The notes beneath the pieces were generated by a model, which saw only the letters and a program-made list of their open reading frames with translations, was not told the origin of the DNA and did no database searches. Both the position numbers and the translations under genes were made by a program. From a virus, in the IMG/VR virus record IMGVR_UViG_3300034045_000024, positions 1-35,187 of that record: a stretch of DNA of 35,187 nt; one strand, written 5' to 3'. Shown here one piece after another: positions 29,326 through 35,187 of the stretch (the stretch's first letter is position 1; every line of letters starts with the position of its first letter).

Positions 29326-30272
29326 TGGCTTTTAACCAAGCGGATTCGCAAACAGTATTAATTAAGTTAGAAGTAACCGAAGGTCTTGATCCAACGCCAA
29401 CTCCAGCAGCCGATGCTGTTGAGATTTTTGGCATTAAGGTCACACCAACAAGTGACACAATCACGCAAACTCCTAATAAAACATTCTTTGTAAACGACAA
29501 AGTGTCATACCCAAACAAGCGATATGATATTAGCTTTGATTTTTACATGACTGGCGCGGGCTCAACTGCATTGGCAGCTGGAACGCCGCCACCATACAAC
29601 GTGATTATGCTTACAGCAGGTCACGCAGGAGTGGGAAGTGCTGCAGTTGATTATAGATACTTGCCAGTTACTGGAAGTGCAAATTCATCAACAATCTATT
29701 TTTGGCAAGATAAAGTCTTAATGAAGGCTCATGCGCTAAAAGGTTCAATTACAGACAAGATGATAATTGGTGATGTTCGCTTGGCTTCATTTAAAGGAAC
29801 TGCACTTTATGTTTCTCCTGTTGACAATACAATTTCGGGCACTCCTGATTTTTCAGCATTTAGACAATCGCTTGAAGACGGTGAGCCAGAATCAATTTGC
29901 ATGGTGCACGGCGTTGAAGTACATGGACGGAGCTACTCATTCGACCAAAACAGTACCAATGAATTTTATGAAACCACAAAAGTTAAAAGGGTTGTAAATA
30001 CTAATCGACAAGCAAAAGGCACATTAGTAGTTGCACTTGAAACCCTTGCTGATTTTAACTCTTACGCACTATGGGAATCAGAAGCAGGTGGTGAAATCTA
30101 TTGGGAAACTGGAGTTACTCCAGGTGATATTGTAAGAATTTCACATCCTAATGCACAAGTAGCAGTACCAGATAACGCAGGTGACAAAGGCGTTACACAA
30201 CAATCTTTCGAAATCATTCCTCATCCTACTCCCACAGGTGTAGATGATGAATACGTTTACATTATTAAATAA
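29325..30272 (+). CDS. Major tail tube protein
   Basis: 315 residues with GGAGAG upstream. Beta-rich: 'VEIFGIKVTPTSDTITQTPN', 'FDFYMTGAGSTALAAGTPPP' and 'GSITDKMIIGDVRLASFKG'. This is the size and position of siphovirus tail tube proteins, directly upstream of a G/GT pair. No sheath gene precedes it, which argues for a non-contractile tail. Confidence 0.85.
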   Translation: MAFNQADSQTVLIKLEVTEGLDPTPTPAADAVEIFGIKVTPTSDTITQTPNKTFFVNDKVSYPNKRYDISFDFYMTGAGSTALAAGTPPPYNVIMLTAGHAGVGSAAVDYRYLPVTGSANSSTIYFWQDKVLMKAHALKGSITDKMIIGDVRLASFKGTALYVSPVDNTISGTPDFSAFRQSLEDGEPESICMVHGVEVHGRSYSFDQNSTNEFYETTKVKRVVNTNRQAKGTLVVALETLADFNSYALWESEAGGEIYWETGVTPGDIVRISHPNAQVAVPDNAGDKGVTQQSFEIIPHPTPTGVDDEYVYIIK

Positions 30273-30292
30273 CAGACTTAGGAGTCAAAAAA

Positions 30293-30631
30293 ATGGCATA
30301 TGTATTAGAAGAATCAGAAATATTTAAAGCAGACACAATTGTTCATGTCCCTAATGGGAAAATAAAAAGACGTGTGAAGCTCGAATGTGAGTTTAAATTA
30401 ATCCCAGCAGATGAAGTAGATGATCTCATTTATGATGTTGGTGATAAAGGCTTTTTAGAAGAAGTTTTAGTCAATGTGAGTGGTTTTGATTTAGGTGAAA
30501 AACTTAAAGAGAAAGGAGTCACAATGAAAGAAGCGGCCATTGCCAATTTACCAATGCGCAGACAAATGGTCATCACTTACTTGAAAGAAGTTAACGGAGC
30601 GGATGAAAAAAACTCGAAAAGGCGGCGTTAG
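30293..30631 (+). CDS. Tail assembly chaperone, G-like (unshifted product)
   Basis: 112 residues, acidic, with GGAG 10 bases before the ATG. 'VKLECEFKLIPADEVDDLIY' and 'LGEKLKEKGVTMKEAAIANL' fit small tail chaperones. Ends ...ADEKNSKRRR just after a slippery site. The unshifted protein would be made in excess over the fusion, as lambda gpG is over gpGT. Confidence 0.85.
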   Translation: MAYVLEESEIFKADTIVHVPNGKIKRRVKLECEFKLIPADEVDDLIYDVGDKGFLEEVLVNVSGFDLGEKLKEKGVTMKEAAIANLPMRRQMVITYLKEVNGADEKNSKRRR

Positions 30632-30957
30632 CATTAATAACACCGTCAAAAGTTACAAAGGCAGCCATTGAAGATAGAAAAAAATGGGGAGCTACTAATG
30701 AGGACATTAATAACTGGATAGAAGAAAACACCGTAAGACTCGGTATTTTCCCTAAAAACTGGTTAGCAGTCCAAATCATTCAGCAGCTAAGAATGGATGA
30801 AGTTGTTGGTATGGGTGTTTCGTTTAAGACAGGTTACAACAGGACTGAAATAAACGCCACTATGAACATGTTCGATGTTAACAATTCAAAAAAAATGGAT
30901 GTGTTGAAAAAGATTATATTCATGGAGCGAGTAATTTTAAATAAATTAAATGCTTAG
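30293..30957 (+). CDS. Tail assembly chaperone GT fusion by -1 frameshift
   Basis: Reading shifts by -1 at A AAA AAC (30607-30613) and continues to TAG at 30955-30957, adding about 114 residues: 'LEKAALALITPSKVTKAAIE', ..., 'WLAVQIIQQLRMDEVVGM', ..., 'MERVILNKLNA'. The extension has normal protein composition and has no good start of its own. G/GT fusions sit between tail tube and tape measure in siphoviruses; here the position and length agree. Confidence 0.82.
30607..30647 (+). promoter_or_regulatory. -1 frameshift signal: slippery heptamer plus stem-loop
   Basis: Heptamer A AAA AAC in the zero frame (30607-30613), a 7-base spacer (TCGAAAA), then a stem of GGCGGCGTTA (30621-30630) with TAACACCGTC (30638-30647): one mismatch, one G-T wobble and a 7-base loop. 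Heptamer, spacing and stem match known -1 signals. Confidence 0.82.
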
Positions 30958-30964
30958 GAGTTAC

Positions 30965-30994
30965 ATGGGTGGTAAGCCTCTTAGTGAAAAATGA
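30965..30994 (+). CDS. Possible leader mini-ORF before the tape measure gene, 9 aa
   Basis: AGGAG (30956-30960) followed by ATG at 30965 and MGGKPLSEK then TGA. It is in the same frame as the tape measure gene, whose ATG lies 40 bases further on. Nested inverted repeats surround it: AGGAGT/ACTCCT (30956-30961, 30994-30999) and TGGGTGGT/ACCACCCA (30966-30973, 31017-31024). Confidence 0.35.
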   Translation: MGGKPLSEK

Positions 30995-31033
30995 CTCCTA
31001 GCATTAAAGCAGGTAAACCACCCACCTTATATT

Positions 31034-34000
31034 ATGCAAGACTTAAAAGTAGTACTAAGAATAGACGCCGAAACAGGAAAAGCTACACTTGAAGTCAATG
31101 AACTTGAAGGGCAGTTAAAAGGCGTTGGCGAGTCTGGCAAGAAAGCAGGTGATAAAGTATCCAAAGGAATGAAAAAGGCCGAGGATAGCACCAACACAGC
31201 TCAGGAAGTTGTCAAAGGAATGCGCAACGAATTAGTAAGACTTGCATCAGTTGGCTTTGCTGTCAAACTTATTAAAGACACCATCCAATTAGCAGATGAA
31301 ATGAAATTACTAGATGCTAAAATCGGACTTGTCACCAATTCACAATCAGCATTCAATACAGCTCAAGAAGAAACTACACGAATAGCATTAGAAACCCATA
31401 CAGCTATTGGCACTACTGTTGATTTATACACAAGATTAGAGCGATCATTACAAGGTCAATCTGTTGCACAAAGGGACGTTTTAAGCATAACCGAAACAAT
31501 CAATCAAGCAATGGGTGTGTCAGGTGCTACAGCTCAAGAAACATCAAGCGTAATAACCCAACTATCACAAGGTCTAGCCGCTGGTGTTTTACGTGGTGAA
31601 GAATTCAACGCAGTGAATGAAAGCGGGTCCCGTATCATGCAAGCCTTAAAGGATGATTTGGGTAAAACATCTGGTGAACTTCGTGAAATGGCTTTTGCTG
31701 GTGAATTAACCACAGAAATAATAACAAAAGCACTACTTAGACAATCTGAAAAAATAGCGGCTGAATATGCACAATTGCCAGTTACGGTTGAAAAGTCACT
31801 CAATGATTTAAGGAGTTACTTTAGTCTATACGCAAAAGATTTAAACAGCTCTAATGATATAACCGGAAAGCTTGCAGCGGGTATTGAATTCCTTGGTAAA
31901 AATTTAGAAACCGTGATTAAAATAATAGCTGGTGGTGTAGCCATTAGATTACTAGCCCCTGTTTTATCTTCAATATCAGTTTCAGCAATAGCTGCGAGCG
32001 CAAGCATTGGGAAAATGTCATTATCAATGGTTGCTGCTAGAACTCAAGCAACCCTATTAAGTGGTTCAGTTGGATTATTAAAAGGCGGCATGACATTACT
32101 AGGCGGCCCCGCTGGCGTTGCATTATTGGCAGCTTATGGAATTTATGAGTTAGGGAGTGCGATGATTGAAGCCGCATCCAAAGGAGACGATTTTAAAAAC
32201 TCAATTGATGATATAAACAAGGCTTTGGCAGTGCCTTTAAAAGTTTCTAATCTTGAATCGATTACAGAAAAGTATGCGAAGCTTAGATTGGCAGTAAATC
32301 AATTGACTGGTGCAATAGAAAAACAAGCCAAAGTTGACGCGATTATTAACTCGCAAAAATACATTGATGGTGTGACTAATTTATCTAAAGCCATGGGCAG
32401 ACAACAACAGGCGGCTCTTGGTAGATTAACAGTTTCAGAATCGTTGGATAAAATAATCTTAAAACTTACTAAGTCAACAGAGAATTACGCCAAAGCAATA
32501 AAAGACAAAGAAACAAAAGCCATTGAAGCCGCAAACAAAGTAACTAAAGCCAAAATTGATTTTGACAAAGAAACAATAAAACTTCAAGAAGAAGCAACAA
32601 AGCTATTATCGCAATACGGCACAGAAGCTGAACGCATCGCCATTGTTGAGCAAGAAAGGAATGAGCGAATTCAAGAGTATAATATTCATGGAGAATTAAC
32701 ACAAAGTGTGCTCGATGCGCTTAATAAAAAATTTGATACACAAATCAAAAAACTAAAAGGCGTTTCAAAAGAATTAGAAAACCAAAATGGATTATGGGAT
32801 GATTACGAAAAGCTATTAAAAGATTTAGGTTTGATTGATGATGTCGAAGCCTCGTTTTTAGCATTAGAAATTAGAATCGAAGATATTGCAAAAGAAATGA
32901 ACCTTTCTGCTGCTGAAACAGATGTTTTAAGAGAAGCGGTGCGAAAACTAAGGCTTGAAGCCGATGGCGATATTGATGTAAATGTTAATGTAAATTCAAC
33001 AAAGGGTTTTTCAAATAAAGATTCGTTTAGAGGGTTGCTTGATGATGGCAATACGTTGGTTGACATTTTCAACCGTGCGGGTGAAGGATTAAACGAAGGC
33101 ATTCAGAGCGCGGCCAATTCAATGAATGTTTTATTGGAAGGCGCCCAATTTTTATCTGATGTCTGGAACTCACACTCAGGGCAAGATAGTGTTGGTCAAG
33201 TACTCAATTCAATCAGTGATGTTGCGGCTACAGGCGCATTGGGTCCCGTTGCTCAAGCAATCGCACAAGTAGCCAATACAATCAATGGATTAACTGGTGG
33301 CAGATTGTTTGGTACATCATATCAGCTAGATTCAACAGCTTTAAATGTAGATTTAGCCAATGGTGGAAGTGGTGGAACTACAACATCAGAATCAAGACAA
33401 AGAAGCCTATTCCGTGGAACGCAAAGAAGAGAGGTGTTCGATGCGTTGGTTGGCGATGCATTGGCCGCTATACAAGAAATATCAAGACAAAGAGATATTA
33501 TCGCAGAACAAACAGCCATTGCCCTTGGTACAACTGCAGCTGAATTAGTCAATGCAACATTCCAACAAGTTTATGACAAAGATGGAAATCTGCAATCAAG
33601 TAAAAGTGTAATAAATGGCGTTACATACAATGATCAAACAATTCAAGAGTTTGCATCAAGGACTTATAGCGAGCAAATTATCGCGGGGCTTGCCGGTGCG
33701 CTGCCGCTAGTACAAAAAGAGGTCACGAATTATTTCAATAATTTTGAACGCGAATTTACAGATGGAATGTCTAGTTTTAGCACAACATCATTACAGTGGG
33801 TTGATGAGGTCAACTTTTTAGCCGACACATTTAGAAATCAAGGCGTTGAAGCTTTAGCTGATTTTGCACAATTTGCATTGCAAGCAGTTGTTGATATTAA
33901 AAATGGCTCTGGAATATTAGATTCACTCACCAATACATTATCAATTACTCAAGAGTTACAAATAGGGAATGATTCATTACTACAAACCTATCAAAGATTG

Positions 34001-35187
34001 GTTGCTGGAACACAGTTAACATCTCAAGCATTAGAAACAATGGGAATTAGTCTTGGACTAGCACAAGATGATTTTGTTAGATTTTCAGATGGTATTGTCC
34101 AAGCAGCTGGTGGCTTAGATCAAGCTGCAACATTATGGAATGACTTTTTTAATACTTTCTATACACCCGAAGAACTAACACAAAGAAGTTTAGAAACTTC
34201 ATCACAATTGTTGGGACAGCAAGCCACTGACCTTGGTATTGATCCCACAATTACAGCCGAAGAATTTAGAGCATTGTTTGAAGCACAAACCGCTGCTGGT
34301 AATCTAACTGCAGAACAGGTTGTTCAATGGCTACAATTTGGACAAACACTAGGGCGTGTTAATACATTGATCGATGAAACAAATCAGGCAGAACTTGATC
34401 GCGTTGCAACACTTAATCAAGCTATTACTGAATATAATAATTTTGGTAATTCAATTAGAAGGCAAATTGACGATATAAACGGTGTAAATAACTCGCTCAC
34501 TGACATTAGAGCAGTATATCAATCTAACATTGCATCACTTAATGATTTGGCGCGTGCTGCAGGTTTGGCTGGTGCCAGTGATAGAGATTTAGCCGATGCA
34601 CACGAACTTTATGTTGCACAAATACGACAAGCAACTCAAGCATTGTTTGATCAGTTGTATGGTGATAATTTAGATGCTCGAATTGCAGAACTAGAAGCAC
34701 AACAAACGGGCGTAATTAATAACGTATCAACAGCCAGTAATGGATTGTTTGATGCTTGGACTCGCGCAATTGACAATCTACGAGATTATACAAAATCAAG
34801 ATTAGTAGATAGTTTTTCACCATTAGAAGCCAAAGACAGATTGGCACAAGCTCAATCAGATTTATTTGCCGCAGTAAATGCCGCAAATAATGGTGATTTA
34901 GCAGCCGCGCAAAGTTTGCCAGGACTTGCCGACACTGTTGACCAACTCAATCGAGCAGTCAACGCATCAGGCAGTGACTACAACGATATTTTCTATGCAA
35001 TTCAAAACGCATTAGATGGCGTTAATGCTCCAAATGGAATAAGTAATAATATCGTTGGTGGAAACTTTGGCGGCGGTGTCAGTCCAGAATTACAAGCATT
35101 ATATGATGAGCGTGATGCAAGACTAGCAACCCAAACAACTCAAAACAGATTAGAGCTCGCAACACAGTTGGCACAGCACCTTAATGC
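31034..35187 (+). CDS. Tape measure protein (partial, runs off the window)
   Basis: At least 1384 codons with no stop before the window end. N-terminal 'VVLRIDAETGKATLEVNELE' and coiled coil, then 'INQAMGVSGATAQETSSVIT', 'LRGEEFNAVNESGSRIMQAL' (the tape-measure N-terminal domain). Hydrophobic segments follow near residues 295-330 and 345-375 ('GGPAGVALLAAYGIYELGSA'). Long helical, Gln/Asn/Ala-rich regions with Asn-Val repeats follow. Sets tail length: 1384 codons imply a tail well over 150 nm by the usual 0.15 nm per residue. The start codon lacks a clear Shine-Dalgarno; the nearest good one belongs to the 9-codon leader. Confidence 0.93.
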   Translation, partial: MQDLKVVLRIDAETGKATLEVNELEGQLKGVGESGKKAGDKVSKGMKKAEDSTNTAQEVVKGMRNELVRLASVGFAVKLIKDTIQLADEMKLLDAKIGLVTNSQSAFNTAQEETTRIALETHTAIGTTVDLYTRLERSLQGQSVAQRDVLSITETINQAMGVSGATAQETSSVITQLSQGLAAGVLRGEEFNAVNESGSRIMQALKDDLGKTSGELREMAFAGELTTEIITKALLRQSEKIAAEYAQLPVTVEKSLNDLRSYFSLYAKDLNSSNDITGKLAAGIEFLGKNLETVIKIIAGGVAIRLLAPVLSSISVSAIAASASIGKMSLSMVAARTQATLLSGSVGLLKGGMTLLGGPAGVALLAAYGIYELGSAMIEAASKGDDFKNSIDDINKALAVPLKVSNLESITEKYAKLRLAVNQLTGAIEKQAKVDAIINSQKYIDGVTNLSKAMGRQQQAALGRLTVSESLDKIILKLTKSTENYAKAIKDKETKAIEAANKVTKAKIDFDKETIKLQEEATKLLSQYGTEAERIAIVEQERNERIQEYNIHGELTQSVLDALNKKFDTQIKKLKGVSKELENQNGLWDDYEKLLKDLGLIDDVEASFLALEIRIEDIAKEMNLSAAETDVLREAVRKLRLEADGDIDVNVNVNSTKGFSNKDSFRGLLDDGNTLVDIFNRAGEGLNEGIQSAANSMNVLLEGAQFLSDVWNSHSGQDSVGQVLNSISDVAATGALGPVAQAIAQVANTINGLTGGRLFGTSYQLDSTALNVDLANGGSGGTTTSESRQRSLFRGTQRREVFDALVGDALAAIQEISRQRDIIAEQTAIALGTTAAELVNATFQQVYDKDGNLQSSKSVINGVTYNDQTIQEFASRTYSEQIIAGLAGALPLVQKEVTNYFNNFEREFTDGMSSFSTTSLQWVDEVNFLADTFRNQGVEALADFAQFALQAVVDIKNGSGILDSLTNTLSITQELQIGNDSLLQTYQRLVAGTQLTSQALETMGISLGLAQDDFVRFSDGIVQAAGGLDQAATLWNDFFNTFYTPEELTQRSLETSSQLLGQQATDLGIDPTITAEEFRALFEAQTAAGNLTAEQVVQWLQFGQTLGRVNTLIDETNQAELDRVATLNQAITEYNNFGNSIRRQIDDINGVNNSLTDIRAVYQSNIASLNDLARAAGLAGASDRDLADAHELYVAQIRQATQALFDQLYGDNLDARIAELEAQQTGVINNVSTASNGLFDAWTRAIDNLRDYTKSRLVDSFSPLEAKDRLAQAQSDLFAAVNAANNGDLAAAQSLPGLADTVDQLNRAVNASGSDYNDIFYAIQNALDGVNAPNGISNNIVGGNFGGGVSPELQALYDERDARLATQTTQNRLELATQLAQHLN

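Noticed and set aside
30604-30957. Independent gene for the second tail-chaperone frame
   Set aside because: No suitable start codon or ribosome site; the frameshift signal explains it better.
31534-33552. Several leftward frames and one short rightward frame inside the tape measure gene
   Set aside because: They are shadows in a long coding region with strong codon bias; none has a ribosome site or domain.
1-35187. tRNA genes, insertion sequences, transposases or CRISPR arrays
   Set aside because: No cloverleaf-like sequence, transposase motif or regularly spaced repeat array was found by reading; short repeats present are operators or iterons.

Overview
The window is most of an integrated temperate phage (prophage), or the corresponding part of a temperate phage genome. 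The host is probably a low-GC, Gram-negative gammaproteobacterium. The evidence for this is a lysis cassette with paired inner- and outer-membrane spanins, lambda Bet/YqaJ-type recombination genes, a P22-type Cro and a secreted protein whose repeated acidic/aromatic style I associate with marine gammaproteobacteria such as Marinicella or relatives (weak inference). The window ends inside the tape-measure gene, so the rest of the tail, and the second attachment site, lie outside.

Layout. 1-1040: rightward tyrosine integrase. 1037-8809: a leftward early operon driven by PL near 8836-8864. It holds a conserved phage protein, a Bet annealing protein, YopX, a YqaJ exonuclease, a Bro-N antirepressor with its own promoter and a c4-like antisense leader, coiled-coil and small proteins, an orphan cytosine methyltransferase and a PrtN/AlpA-like regulator. 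A rightward accessory gene (7852-8211) sits inside this operon. 8989-10175: two rightward accessory genes, one encoding a secreted protein. 10219-12672: a leftward four-gene operon made of a HigB-like toxin, a HigA-like antitoxin, a SecB-like chaperone and a proteasome/HslV-like Ntn hydrolase with a large helical insertion. 12764-13722: LexA-like CI repressor, operator/promoter region and Cro. 13771-15206: small and accessory genes. 15207-18373: lambda-O-like replication gene with four internal iterons, nin-like genes including a RuvC-like resolvase, and a Mor/C-family late activator. 18452-19828: holin, transglycosylase endolysin and overlapping spanins. 20354-27965: packaging and a Mu/B3-like head module. 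28294-35187: head-tail joining proteins, tail tube, a G/GT chaperone pair with a -1 frameshift, and a tape measure. The tail genes indicate a long flexible tail (siphovirus).

How it works together. CI and Cro appear to act on related operators at PL and PR. SOS cleavage of CI at Ala-Gly would open both early operons, and the antirepressor, held back by the c4-like RNA, is a second route to induction. The replication protein would bind its own iterons. The Mor/C-like activator then probably turns on two late promoters that share an identical 28-bp dyad. One lies before the lysis genes and one before the protease gene, the same positions as Plys and PI of phage Mu.

Most notable points: (1) the toxin-antitoxin-chaperone operon joined to a proteasome-like peptidase, which may be an undescribed phage-sensing defence module; (2) the Mu-like late promoter pair; (3) a MuF head protein with a toxin-like C-terminal domain, followed directly by a GC-rich pseudoknotted RNA island; (4) the c4-like RNA switch; (5) 46-bp imperfect inverted repeats around the immunity/defence segment.
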